A stretch of DNA of 48,662 nt from NCBI RefSeq assembly GCF_000414115.1, contig NZ_AOPZ01000492.1, forward strand, positions 1 through 48,662, read 5' to 3'. This document shows, one piece after another, positions 35,261 through 43,519 of this stretch (position 1 is its first letter; each line of letters opens with the position of its first letter). This DNA is from Streptomyces aurantiacus JA 4570 (GTDB taxonomy: Bacteria; Actinomycetota; Actinomycetes; Streptomycetales; Streptomycetaceae). The notes below the pieces were generated by a model. It had not been told where the DNA came from. It saw only the letters and a list, made by a program, of their open reading frames with translations, and ran no database searches. A program made the position numbers and the translations under genes.

Positions 35261-36229
35261 CTACATGCGGCGCCAGTCCCGCGTGACCGTCGTCATCGCC
35301 GCCACGGCCGCCCTCATGTGCTCCCGTCGGTCGCGGATCCTGGGGCTGAACTCGACGTGCAGAAACTCCGTGTCCTGCGCCCAGGCGTTGCGGCCCTGGA
35401 CGTTCTTCCGGCCTTCGAGGGGACAGGAGCGGGCCCAGGCGCGGCACACGTCGTAGCCGCGGCGGCGCAGCGCGTCCGCGAGGTCCCGGCCCTCCCGTAC
35501 CGCCTCCCGACCCTTGACCGTGGAGGCGACCACGTCGTGCCTGGGCGCCGAGTCGTCCGCCATCCCGTGCACCTGGATGCCGGGCACCCCCCGCTTCGCC
35601 AACTCGTCGCAGATGGCGTGGAACACGCTCTTCCGGTGGTGCGCCACGTCCGCCTCGTCGCCGCGCCCCGCTTTGCGATGTGCCCCCGCAATGACCATGA
35701 CGCCGCCGGAGGAGCGGCTGAGCAGCGCCGCCCCGAGCCGTTCGGTGTTGCGGTCGGCGACCGGGTGCGGCACTTGCACGGACCAGCGGATCGGGGAGCC
35801 GAGGTCCACGTAGACCCGGCCCCAGCCGCGCGGCGCGGCGGCGTCCTCGGAGCGGTCGGACACCTCGGCGTAGCGCCGCCCGGTGCCGGAGTCGGTGACC
35901 GTGCGCACCTGGAAGTCGACGTCGGCCAGGCGGCGTTCGGCCCGCGAGCGGTGCCGGTCCAGGAGCAGGCCCACGCCCTCGGCGACGGCGCGCCGCTCGG
36001 TGCGCGAGGGGCGGCGGTAGCCGCTGTCCTCGGAGAAGGCCGCGGTGTATCCGGTGACCAGTTCCTCCAGGCCGTCGCCGGAGCCGCCGCGCGCACCGCG
36101 TCCGGAGTCGCCGCCGGAGGGCGAGGTGCACTGGGTGAGGCTCAGCACGGCCGCCGTGACGACGGCGAGCACGGCAAGCCCCCTGCGCGGCTTTGCGATT
36201 GTTATCGACCGAATTGGAGGGTGAGTCAT
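35261..36229 (-). CDS. lipoprotein, putative hydrolase of the N-formylglutamate/poly-gamma-glutamate hydrolase type
   Basis: 322 residues. The N-terminus (KPRRGLAVLAVVTAAVLSL, then TQC) is a lipoprotein signal with lipobox LTQC. The mature part contains AGAHRKAGRGDEADVAHHRKSVFHAI, GIQVHGMADDSA, LEGRKNVQGRNAW and FLHVEFSPRIR. This pattern of HG, GxxNxxxR and HVE/S-R motifs resembles zinc-dependent amidohydrolases of the N-formylglutamate and phage poly-gamma-glutamate hydrolase type. The assignment is by motif pattern only and tentative. It is divergent from the CapA-family gene with 23 bp between starts, which supports a role in poly-gamma-glutamate turnover. There is no ribosome site; the transcript may be leaderless, with TATCTT as -10. 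Confidence 0.5.
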   Translation of the reverse strand: MTHPPIRSITIAKPRRGLAVLAVVTAAVLSLTQCTSPSGGDSGRGARGGSGDGLEELVTGYTAAFSEDSGYRRPSRTERRAVAEGVGLLLDRHRSRAERRLADVDFQVRTVTDSGTGRRYAEVSDRSEDAAAPRGWGRVYVDLGSPIRWSVQVPHPVADRNTERLGAALLSRSSGGVMVIAGAHRKAGRGDEADVAHHRKSVFHAICDELAKRGVPGIQVHGMADDSAPRHDVVASTVKGREAVREGRDLADALRRRGYDVCRAWARSCPLEGRKNVQGRNAWAQDTEFLHVEFSPRIRDRREHMRAAVAAMTTVTRDWRRM

Positions 36230-36252
36230 GGTTGTATAAAGATAGCCCTGTG

Positions 36253-37458
36253 ATGACACGCCCTTCTCGCAGGCTCATAGCGGCCTGCGCAGCCTCGCTC
36301 GCCCTGCTCGCAGGCGCCACCGCCTGCGGCCCGTTCGGCGACGACGGCGAGGCCGCCGACGACGGCGGCCCCACCTTCACCGTCGCCGCCGCCGGCGACA
36401 TCCTCATCCATCCCGAACTCACCGAGCAGGCGCGCAAGGACGCGAAGGCGACCGGCAAGGGTGAGCAGGGGATCGACTTCGGCCCGCTGATGGCCGGCAT
36501 CAAGCCGGTGATCAGCAAGGCCGACCTCGGGATCTGCCACTTCGAGCCGGTGGTCGGCGCGCCCGGCGGCCCGTTCCAGGGCTTCCCCGACTTCATCGTG
36601 CCGCCGCAGATCACCACCGCGATCAAGGGCGTCGGCTACGACCAGTGCTCCAGCGTGTCGAACCACGCCCTCGACCACGGCCCCGCCGGTGTCACCCGCA
36701 CCCTCGACGCCCTCGACAAGGCGGGGCTGCGCCACACCGGAACGGCACGTAACAAGGCAGAGGCGGACAAACCACTCCTCACCGAGGTGAAGGGCGTCAA
36801 GGTCGCCCAAATCGCCTTCACGCTGGGCTTCAACGGGCGCCAAGTCCCCAAGGACAAGCCCTGGCTCGCCAACCTGACCGACTTCGACGCGATCGCCGCC
36901 GCCGAGAAGAAGGCCCGCGCCGCGGGCGCCGACGTCGTGATCCTCAGCCTCCACTGGGGCAAGGAGCACCAGCCCAACCCCGCCGCCCAGCAGATCGAAC
37001 TCGCCCGCCGGATCGCCAAGGAGACCGGGATCGACCTCGTGATCGGCCACCACGCGCACGTCGTGCAGCCGATGGAGAAGGTCGACGGCACCTGGATCGC
37101 GTACGGACTCGGCAATCAGGTCGCCCGGCACGACCGGCCCAGCGGGCTGACCGAGGAAGGCGTCATCGGCTGGTTCGAGTTCCACAAGCGCGGCGGGAAG
37201 TGGGACGTCGGCGCCAAGTACGTGCCCACGTTCACGGAGATCCCGCCGGACCCGGACGAGGACGGCGCCGCCCTGCCCAAGGGCGCGGTCAAGAACCACC
37301 GGCTGCTCGACGTGGCCACCGCGCTGCGCGACGGCGAGGGCCTCACCGACCAGCAGCGCTCCCGCTACCGCCTCGCCTTCGAGCGCACCGAGGGCACCGT
37401 GCTCAACCGCGGCGGCGGCAAGGACGGCCTCGAACCCCTGGAGAAGCTGCCGGACTGA
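36253..37458 (+). CDS. capA: CapA-family (PGA_cap) lipoprotein
   Basis: 401 residues. The signal RRLIAACAASLALLAGATAC contains lipobox GATAC. The domain is the calcineurin-like PGA_cap fold: FTVAAAGDILIHPEL (metal-binding GD), VSNHALDHGPAGVTRTLDAL, VVILSLHWGKEHQ and DLVIGHHAHVVQPMEKVDG. CapA/PgsA proteins are needed for poly-gamma-glutamate synthesis or export. It opens the probable operon continuing with the cache-HAMP protein, pgsB and pgsC. The ATG at 36253 (GTG at 36250 in frame) has no ribosome site. TTGGAG (36215-36220), a 17-bp spacer and TAAAGA give a promoter that would make an almost leaderless mRNA. Confidence 0.88.
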   Translation: MTRPSRRLIAACAASLALLAGATACGPFGDDGEAADDGGPTFTVAAAGDILIHPELTEQARKDAKATGKGEQGIDFGPLMAGIKPVISKADLGICHFEPVVGAPGGPFQGFPDFIVPPQITTAIKGVGYDQCSSVSNHALDHGPAGVTRTLDALDKAGLRHTGTARNKAEADKPLLTEVKGVKVAQIAFTLGFNGRQVPKDKPWLANLTDFDAIAAAEKKARAAGADVVILSLHWGKEHQPNPAAQQIELARRIAKETGIDLVIGHHAHVVQPMEKVDGTWIAYGLGNQVARHDRPSGLTEEGVIGWFEFHKRGGKWDVGAKYVPTFTEIPPDPDEDGAALPKGAVKNHRLLDVATALRDGEGLTDQQRSRYRLAFERTEGTVLNRGGGKDGLEPLEKLPD

Positions 37459-37519
37459 GAACGCCCGGCGAACTCCAGGTAGCGCGTCAGTGCCCCAAGT
37501 GGGGAGTCCTGGATGGATC

Positions 37520-37535
37520 TTTGACGTAGCTCACA
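37520..37535. promoter_or_regulatory. Crp-like palindrome upstream of cache-HAMP gene
   Basis: TTTGA-CGTAGC-TCACA differs at one position from TGTGA-N6-TCACA, the CRP/FNR-family type. It lies in the 247-bp gap between capA and the cache-HAMP gene, so a second promoter may start there. Confidence 0.35.
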
Positions 37536-37629
37536 TCTCACTGCTTTCGTACATCCTTCCGGGCCCGTCAGGGGTCATGACATTCCAGATCGCACCCGTG
37601 TGCCCGCTCGTGCCGGGGTGCGTCTACCT

Positions 37630-37673
37630 GCCCGCGTCACCCCGCACCACCGCCCGCGTCACCCCGTGTCACC
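37630..37673. repeat. 22-bp tandem duplication upstream of cache-HAMP gene
   Basis: Copies starting GCCCGCGTCACCCCG at 37630 and 37652 match at 19 of 22 bases, in the untranslated leader. Confidence 0.8.
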
Positions 37674-37705
37674 ACCCGTGATCACTCCAGGAGAGGAGCA
37701 CCCCC

Positions 37706-39988
37706 TTGGCCGCTTCGCCCACGAAGCGGCGGCACAAGGTCCGCCGAAGGACCGACATGTCACTCATCGGAGGCATCCGGCCCCCGATCGCCGTGCTGTC
37801 GGTTCTGCTCCTTGCCCTGGCGGGCGTCACCGCCCTCACCCTCGGCCGCGTCGGCCAGGAAGCCGTCCCCAAGGCGGTCAAGTCGTCCCAGCAGCACTTC
37901 GCGGAGGACGGCGCCATCGCCCTGCGCGCCTCCATCGACGAGAGCGTCACCGACCTCACCCGGACCGCCGACCTGTTCAACGCGGCCGACCCGGTGCCCG
38001 CCGACGCCGTACTCGACAAGATCGGCAGCGTCTACCAGAAGTGGATGGGCACCGCCGTCGTCGAGATCCGCTCGGGCAAGCTCATGGCCGCCCGCGGAGA
38101 GAACGTCCCGCTGGCCGCGATCGACCGCTCCAAGCTGAGCGACGACCACGGCCTCGACCCGCGCATGGTGCGCCTGGAGAACGGCGAGACCCGCCTCCTC
38201 GCGTTCTCCGTGCTCGCCTGGAAGGGCCAGCCGCAGCAGCTCCTGGTCGCCTCCAGCAGCCTGCGCTTCCCCGGCATCAGCCTCGGCAACTTCCGCTCCA
38301 TCGCCGTCGTCGGCGACGACGGCAAGGTGCTGAGCACCGACGGCATCCCGGAGCCGGAACAGGTCAGCACCGACGAGGAGCGCGCGGAGGTCAAGGCTTC
38401 CCAGACGCAGCTCAAGACCTTCGCCGAGACCGCCGCGAAGAAGTCCCGCAGCCACCCGCTGCTGTCCAAGGAGCCCGGCTCCGGCGGCTACCTCGGCGTC
38501 AGCGGCCACCTGATCGGCGACCGCCACCTCGGTGAGCGGTCCGTCGCCGGCTACGCCTCGCTCGCCGCCCCCGAGGCGGGCGAGTCCACCGTGGCCACCC
38601 GGCTCGGCCTCAGCGTCGTCGCCATGGTCCCGGTCGCCGAGGACCCCAAGCGGACCAGCAGCTCCGCCTTCGGCCTGCTCGCCGCGGGCGCGCTGCTGCT
38701 CATCGGCGGCCTGACCGTCTTCCTGCTGCTTCGCACCGTGCAGCGCCCGCTGATCCGGCTGTTCCTGGAGAGCCGCAGGCTCACCCGCGGCGACCTCAGC
38801 CGGCCGGTGTCCGTGCCCAAGTTCGGCGAGGCCGCCCGCATCGGCGCCGCCCTGGAGCGGCTGCGCCGCCAGCTGACCGGCGAACCCGCCGCGAAGGCCA
38901 GGCCCGCCGGGCGCCGGAAGCTCGGCATCCGGACCCTGGTCGCGGTCGCCGGGGTGCTGCTGCTCGTCTGGTCGGCGCCGCTGTTGCTGCTGCTCAACCG
39001 CGCGGGCGACACCGTCCAGGTGCCGCAGCAGATGGTCAACGACCAGCGCGAGCGCACCGACACGCTCTCCGACCGGGTCCGCCGCGCCCTCAACGAGGGC
39101 CACGCCGACCTCACCTCGGTCGCCTCGCTCATGGGCGCCAAGACCGAGCCCTCGGACATGGACAAGGTCCTCGAGTCCACCCTGAACCAGCACTCGCGCT
39201 ACCGCTCGCTGTACGTCCTCGACCACGACGGCAAGGTCCTCGCCGAGGCCGGCGGCGACCCGCGCGGCGCCGGCGACGAGCCGTCCGACCGGCCGGTCCG
39301 GGTGATCGACGAGGACGGCAAGGAGCCCGTGATCATCGGTACCGCCGAGGTGCCGGGGCGCCAAGGGGCCGCCGTGGTGGGTGAGTTCCGCATCGAGTTC
39401 CTCAACTCCATGCTGAAGCGCCCCGGCCTCGGCGAGGTCCGGGTCGTCGACGAGAACCGCAAGATCATCGGCGGCAACAACGGCTACCGCGAGTTCCAGG
39501 GGCTGCCCAGCGGCCGCCTCGACGGGCTCGTCGAGGGCACCGGCCAGAAGGTCGGCGGCAAGCCGCGGCCCAGCGGCGTGCTCTACCGCGACGGCGACGA
39601 CATCCAGATCGCGGCCGCCGCCCCGTTCGCCGGCGGCGGCGCGGCCGAGAAGCTCGGCTGGTCCGTGGTGAGCTGGCAGCCCGCCTCGGCCCTCGCCATC
39701 CCCGAGTACACCCTGCAGAACCGCACGGTCCTCGCGGGCATGCTCGGCGTCACGGCGGCCGCGGCCTGCCTCGGCTGGCTGCACATCGTCGTGGTCCGGC
39801 CGCTGCGCAAGCTCGCGGAGCAGGCGGAGGCGCTGGCCGACGGCGACCGCAAGACCGTCCTGTACCCGGTCCACCACGACGAGGTCGGAGCCGTCACCCG
39901 CAGCCTCGAACTGATCAGGCAGCAGCTGCCGTCCGGTGCGCAGCGCAAGCGGGACGGCGCGAGCGCCGGTCTCGCCGGAAGGAACTGA
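37706..39988 (+). CDS. membrane protein with two extracellular cache-like domains and HAMP segments
   Basis: 760 residues from the TTG at 37706 (GGAGAGGAG upstream). The architecture is duplicated: helix (IAVLSVLLLALAGVTALTLG), extracellular domain of about 250 residues, helix (LLAAGALLLIGGLTVFLLL), HAMP-like segment (RLTRGDLSRPVSVPKFGEAARIGAALERLRRQL). Then come helix (LVAVAGVLLLVWSAPLLLLL), a second extracellular domain (RYRSLYVLDHDGKVLAEAGG), a last helix and a second HAMP (AEQAEALADGDRKTVLYPVHHDEVGAVTRSLELIRQQL). No kinase, cyclase or methyl-accepting domain follows, so it senses or scaffolds without an obvious output. It ends 6 bp before pgsB and is presumably translated with it, suggesting control or assembly of the polymer synthase. 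Confidence 0.75.
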   Translation: MAASPTKRRHKVRRRTDMSLIGGIRPPIAVLSVLLLALAGVTALTLGRVGQEAVPKAVKSSQQHFAEDGAIALRASIDESVTDLTRTADLFNAADPVPADAVLDKIGSVYQKWMGTAVVEIRSGKLMAARGENVPLAAIDRSKLSDDHGLDPRMVRLENGETRLLAFSVLAWKGQPQQLLVASSSLRFPGISLGNFRSIAVVGDDGKVLSTDGIPEPEQVSTDEERAEVKASQTQLKTFAETAAKKSRSHPLLSKEPGSGGYLGVSGHLIGDRHLGERSVAGYASLAAPEAGESTVATRLGLSVVAMVPVAEDPKRTSSSAFGLLAAGALLLIGGLTVFLLLRTVQRPLIRLFLESRRLTRGDLSRPVSVPKFGEAARIGAALERLRRQLTGEPAAKARPAGRRKLGIRTLVAVAGVLLLVWSAPLLLLLNRAGDTVQVPQQMVNDQRERTDTLSDRVRRALNEGHADLTSVASLMGAKTEPSDMDKVLESTLNQHSRYRSLYVLDHDGKVLAEAGGDPRGAGDEPSDRPVRVIDEDGKEPVIIGTAEVPGRQGAAVVGEFRIEFLNSMLKRPGLGEVRVVDENRKIIGGNNGYREFQGLPSGRLDGLVEGTGQKVGGKPRPSGVLYRDGDDIQIAAAAPFAGGGAAEKLGWSVVSWQPASALAIPEYTLQNRTVLAGMLGVTAAAACLGWLHIVVVRPLRKLAEQAEALADGDRKTVLYPVHHDEVGAVTRSLELIRQQLPSGAQRKRDGASAGLAGRN

Positions 39989-39994
39989 ACCGCC

Positions 39995-41680
39995 GTGCTC
40001 TTCCTCTACACCGTCCTGGTGGTGTGCTGCGCCGTCCTGCTGATCGCGGGCGTGATCGAGCAGCGGCGGCACTTCACCAACCTGGAACACATACCGTCGC
40101 GGGTGCTGGTCAACGGCATCCGCGGCAAGAGCTCCATCACCCGCCTGTGCGCGGGCGCGCTGCGCGGCGGCGACCTCACCACGGTCGCCAAGACCACGGG
40201 CACCGCCGCCCGGTTCATCCACCCCGACGCCACCGAGGAGCCGGTCTACCGCAAGTTCGGCATCGCCAACGTCGTGGAGCAGATCGGCATCGTGCGGCGC
40301 GCGGCGGCGTACAACCCGGACGCCCTGGTCATCGAGTGCATGGCGGTCATGCCGGCGCTCCAGGAGATCAACCAGTCCAAGCTGATCCGCTCCACCATCG
40401 GCGTGCTCTGCAACGTCCGTGAGGACCACCTCGCCGAGATGGGCCCGACCCTCGACGACGTGGCGCGTTCGCTGTCGCGCTCCATGCCGGAGAACGGCAT
40501 CTGCGTCACGGCCGAGAAGGACCGCTTCGCCATCCTCAAGGAGGAGGCCGACGCGCGGAACTGCGAGCTGATCTACGCCGACCCCGAGACGGTGACCGAC
40601 GACGAGCTGCGCGGCTTCAGCTGGTTCACCTTCAAGGAGAACGTGGCGATCGCGCTGAAGGTCGCCGAACTCCTCGGCGTCGGCCGCGAGGTCGCCCTCC
40701 AGGGCATGTACGACGCGCCGCCGGACCCCGGTGTCCTCTCCGTCGAGCGGTACGTCACCGAGGAGGGCAAGAAGCTCCGCTTCGCCAACGTCTTCGCGGC
40801 CAACGACCCCGAGTCGACGCTGATGAACATCAACCAGCTGCTCGACCTCGGCGCCATCCACCGGCCGCTGAACGTCGTCATCAACTGCCGCCCCGACCGC
40901 GTCGAGCGCAACGGCCAGATGGGCGAGATCATCCCGGACCTGCAGCCGGACAAGGTCTTCGTCATCGGTCACCCCGCCAAGTCCGCCATCGACGCCATCC
41001 CCGCCGACTGGCGCTCGCGCGCCGTGGACCTCGGCGGTGACCGGCGCGACCCGGAGGAGTTCATGGGCCAGCTGCTCGGGCAGCTCGGCGCCGACTCCTC
41101 GCTCGTCGCCATCGGCAACATCCACGGCCAGGGCGAGGTGCTCCTGGAGCACCTCGCCGAGCTCCCGGCCGACGAGAGCGAGGACTCGGCCCAGGCGGCG
41201 GCGGCCCCGGCCGGCGCCACGCCCGCCGAGACGACGGGCAGCCACCACCTGTACGAGCCGCACATCGACCCCTACCAGCACTACCCGGAGGCGTACGAGA
41301 CGCGGTACACGCACACGGGATCGCTTCAGGTGGTCCCGGCGCCGCAGGTGCCGGCGCAGCACTACCCGGCGTACGACGGCCATGCCGCGCAGGATCCGTA
41401 CGCGGCTCAGGATCCGTACGCCGCTCAGGGTGCGTACCAGGACCAGGCTTCGTACGCCCCTCAGGACCCGTACGCGGCACAGCAGGAGTCGGCCTACGGG
41501 GCGCAGGCCCCGTACGACGCGTACGCCCACCAGCACCAGCAGCACCAGCAGCACCAGAACCAGCACCAGGCCCCGCCCCAACCGCCCGCCCCCCGCGGCC
41601 TGTTCGAGCCGCGCGTCCCGCCCGCCCCGCCCGCCGCGGATGAAACCCAGCAGTGGCACAGCCCAGGAGAGCAGCGTTGA
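39995..41680 (+). CDS. pgsB: poly-gamma-glutamate synthase subunit PgsB/CapB with long C-terminal tail
   Basis: 561 residues. One N-terminal membrane helix (LFLYTVLVVCCAVLLIAGVI) precedes a Mur-ligase-like ATP-dependent amide ligase: P-loop VNGIRGKSSITRLCAGAL, TTGTAARFIHPDATEEPVYR, VIECMAVMPALQEINQSKLI, NVREDHLAEMGPTLDDVARSLS and VINCRPDRVERNGQ. These are the hallmarks of CapB/PgsB, which makes the gamma-glutamyl chain from glutamate and ATP. Usual PgsB proteins are about 400 residues; here about 150 residues are added, rich in Gln, Tyr, Pro, Ala and His with AQDPYA repeats and a His/Gln run. The gene overlaps pgsC by 4 bp. Confidence 0.92.
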   Translation: MLFLYTVLVVCCAVLLIAGVIEQRRHFTNLEHIPSRVLVNGIRGKSSITRLCAGALRGGDLTTVAKTTGTAARFIHPDATEEPVYRKFGIANVVEQIGIVRRAAAYNPDALVIECMAVMPALQEINQSKLIRSTIGVLCNVREDHLAEMGPTLDDVARSLSRSMPENGICVTAEKDRFAILKEEADARNCELIYADPETVTDDELRGFSWFTFKENVAIALKVAELLGVGREVALQGMYDAPPDPGVLSVERYVTEEGKKLRFANVFAANDPESTLMNINQLLDLGAIHRPLNVVINCRPDRVERNGQMGEIIPDLQPDKVFVIGHPAKSAIDAIPADWRSRAVDLGGDRRDPEEFMGQLLGQLGADSSLVAIGNIHGQGEVLLEHLAELPADESEDSAQAAAAPAGATPAETTGSHHLYEPHIDPYQHYPEAYETRYTHTGSLQVVPAPQVPAQHYPAYDGHAAQDPYAAQDPYAAQGAYQDQASYAPQDPYAAQQESAYGAQAPYDAYAHQHQQHQQHQNQHQAPPQPPAPRGLFEPRVPPAPPAADETQQWHSPGEQR

Positions 41681-42159
41681 TCCCGTCCGTCCTCACCCCC
41701 GAGATCGCCGCGGTCGGCATCGCGCTCGGGCTGCTGTTCTCGCTCGTCTGCTATCTGACGACCAACCTGTCGCCCGGCGGCATGATCACGCCGGGCTGGC
41801 TCGCGCTGACCCTCGTCGAGGACCTCCAGCGTGCCGCCATGGTGGTCGGCGTCACCGTCCTGACGTACGTCGGCACGCTGCTGATGCAGCGGTTCGTGAT
41901 CCTCTACGGCAAGCGGCTTTTCGCCGCGGTCGTGCTGCTCGGCGTGACGCTCCAGGCCACCGTGATGATCGTGCTCTCGCTCGAGTTCCCGCTGATGTAC
42001 AGCAACCAGACCCTCGGCTTCATCGTGCCGGGCCTGATCGCCTACCAGCTGGTGCGCCAGCCCAAGGGTCCCACCCTGCTCGCCACGGGCTCGGTGACCC
42101 TCATGGCCTATGTCGTCCTCACGGCCGGGATCCTCCTCGGCTTCATGCCGTCCGCCTGA
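41677..42159 (+). CDS. pgsC: poly-gamma-glutamate synthase membrane subunit PgsC/CapC
   Basis: 160 residues with about five membrane helices, matching the size and pattern of CapC/PgsC (AAVGIALGLLFSLVCYLTTNLSPGGMITPGWLAL, LIAYQLVRQPKG). It partners PgsB in the membrane synthase. The TTG start overlaps the pgsB stop (TTGA) with AGGAG 8-9 bp upstream, giving translational coupling and equal amounts. Other upstream starts would lie inside the pgsB tail. Confidence 0.9.
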   Translation: MIPSVLTPEIAAVGIALGLLFSLVCYLTTNLSPGGMITPGWLALTLVEDLQRAAMVVGVTVLTYVGTLLMQRFVILYGKRLFAAVVLLGVTLQATVMIVLSLEFPLMYSNQTLGFIVPGLIAYQLVRQPKGPTLLATGSVTLMAYVVLTAGILLGFMPSA

Positions 42160-42173
42160 CTCCGGAGTCACTC

Positions 42174-43244
42174 ATGCCGCCCAAGAAGAAGCGTCCCGCA
42201 GTCCACGCCGCCACCGTCCTCGCCCTGCTCGCGGGCAGCGTCTACCTGACCGTCGAACTGCGCAAGGACGAGCAGGACAAGGCGCCGACGGTGCAGGCCG
42301 TCACCGACACTCCCGACCTGACCAACGGCACCGGGCAGGCCGACGGGAAGCAGAAGTGGGAGCGGCTGCGCAACCCCGACCGCTCCGTCCTGCGCACCGA
42401 GGACGGCAAGGTCCTCGCCACCTTCACGGACGGCGCCCGCACGGCGACGCTCTCCGGGCCGAGCCGCACCTTCGCCGAACCCACCAACACCAAGTCCAAG
42501 GTCGTCACCGACAACTGGGTGCGGCTGATGCCGGAGATCTGGCGCAAGGGCGCGGAGAAGGAGAAGTGGTTCAAGGACTGGTTCAAGGAGTTCGCCGGCA
42601 GCGAGGAGGACGACATCTTCGCGATGGCGTTCCAGTACGTGGAGGGGGCGCCGGTCAAGAAGGACGACGAGGGCATCTCCTACGCCGGTGACGCCAGCTT
42701 CGGTCCGCTGAACCCCAACGGCAGCGAGGGCAACGACCTGCGCGAGGAGCAGTCCGACTTCTACGACTACCTCGGCATCCCGTACACCTTCCGGGACGGT
42801 ACGACCATCCAGCCCGAGGCGAAGCGGGCGCGGGCCATCGACTGCTCCGGCTTCATCCGCACCGTGTTCGGCTACCGGGCCCGGTATCCGCTGATGTCCT
42901 CCGACCTCGCCGGTGACGGGCTGCCGCGCACCGCCAACGGGATGGCCCGGGGCAAGGCGGGGGCTCCCGTCATTCCCCTGAAGGGCGTGGGCGCCACCGA
43001 CCGGCCGAAGACGATCGATGTCGTTCAGCCCGGTGACCTCGTCTTCTTCAAGCTCGACGCCCGTACCAAGCAGCGGCTCGACCACGTGGGGATCTTCCTC
43101 GGGCATGACGCCGAGGGGCACAAGATCTTCATCTCCAGCCGTGAGGAGGTGAACGGGCCCACCATCGGTGACAAGGGGGGTACCTCTCGCCTGGACGGCA
43201 ACGGGTACTACGCGTCCGGGTTGCGGAGCGCGAAGCGGCTTTAG
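42174..43244 (+). CDS. NlpC/P60-family exported or membrane-anchored peptidase
   Basis: 356 residues. A Lys/Arg-rich N-terminus and one hydrophobic helix (AATVLALLAGSVYLTV) direct it outside the membrane. Residues 215-356 carry an NlpC/P60 cysteine peptidase: catalytic Cys in AIDCSGFIRTVFGY, His in RLDHVGIFLG, and a downstream polar residue in the IFISSREEVNGPT segment. Such enzymes cut D-gamma-glutamyl bonds in peptidoglycan; Bacillus PgdS uses the same domain on poly-gamma-glutamate. It starts 14 bp after pgsC (GGAG, ATG 42174), so a role in trimming or releasing the polymer is likely, though wall remodelling is also possible. Confidence 0.85.
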   Translation: MPPKKKRPAVHAATVLALLAGSVYLTVELRKDEQDKAPTVQAVTDTPDLTNGTGQADGKQKWERLRNPDRSVLRTEDGKVLATFTDGARTATLSGPSRTFAEPTNTKSKVVTDNWVRLMPEIWRKGAEKEKWFKDWFKEFAGSEEDDIFAMAFQYVEGAPVKKDDEGISYAGDASFGPLNPNGSEGNDLREEQSDFYDYLGIPYTFRDGTTIQPEAKRARAIDCSGFIRTVFGYRARYPLMSSDLAGDGLPRTANGMARGKAGAPVIPLKGVGATDRPKTIDVVQPGDLVFFKLDARTKQRLDHVGIFLGHDAEGHKIFISSREEVNGPTIGDKGGTSRLDGNGYYASGLRSAKRL

Positions 43245-43274
43245 CCGTCCGGCTGGGTGGGGGGTGTTCCTGTC

Positions 43275-43291
43275 CCGCCGCTTCGCGGCGG
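43275..43291. repeat. hairpin CCGCCGC-TTC-GCGGCGG
   Basis: Perfect 7-bp stem with 3-nt loop 30 bp after the NlpC/P60 stop. An almost identical hairpin with loop TGC lies at 48646-48662, with the same GTCCC just upstream. Confidence 0.7.
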
Positions 43292-43335
43292 ATATCTCCC
43301 ACCCGCCCGCCCATTTCCAGCCGACCGGCAGGCTC

Positions 43336-43363
43336 GGGCCGGGGGCGTGGGCACCCCCGGCCC
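43336..43363. repeat. GC-rich hairpin
   Basis: GGGCCGGGGG (43336-43345) pairs with CCCCCGGCCC (43354-43363) across an 8-nt loop. It can end transcription of the pgs operon. Confidence 0.6.
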
Positions 43364-43434
43364 ACGCTCCAGCCCGGCCGGGCTTCCGGTGCAGGGTTCG
43401 GTGGTTCGGCGTCTGCCGACGGGGAGCGGCTACC

Positions 43435-43490
43435 GCTGTGGGCAGTCGTGCCGCAGGGCGGCACCGAAGGGCGGCACGGGTGGGCACAGC
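43435..43490. repeat. nested palindromic intergenic repeat
   Basis: GCTGTG (43435-43440) pairs with CACAGC (43485-43490). Inside, GTGCCGC can pair with either of two GCGGCAC copies that are part of a 13-bp tandem repeat. From memory this resembles dispersed intergenic palindromes common in Streptomyces genomes. Confidence 0.5.
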
Positions 43491-43519
43491 CCCAGGCCGA
43501 CGGTGCCCTTCGGGACGGC

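Noticed and set aside
41390..41500. Short regular repeats resembling a CRISPR-like array
   Set aside because: They are in-frame AQDPYA codon repeats in the pgsB tail, of about 18 bp with no spacers.
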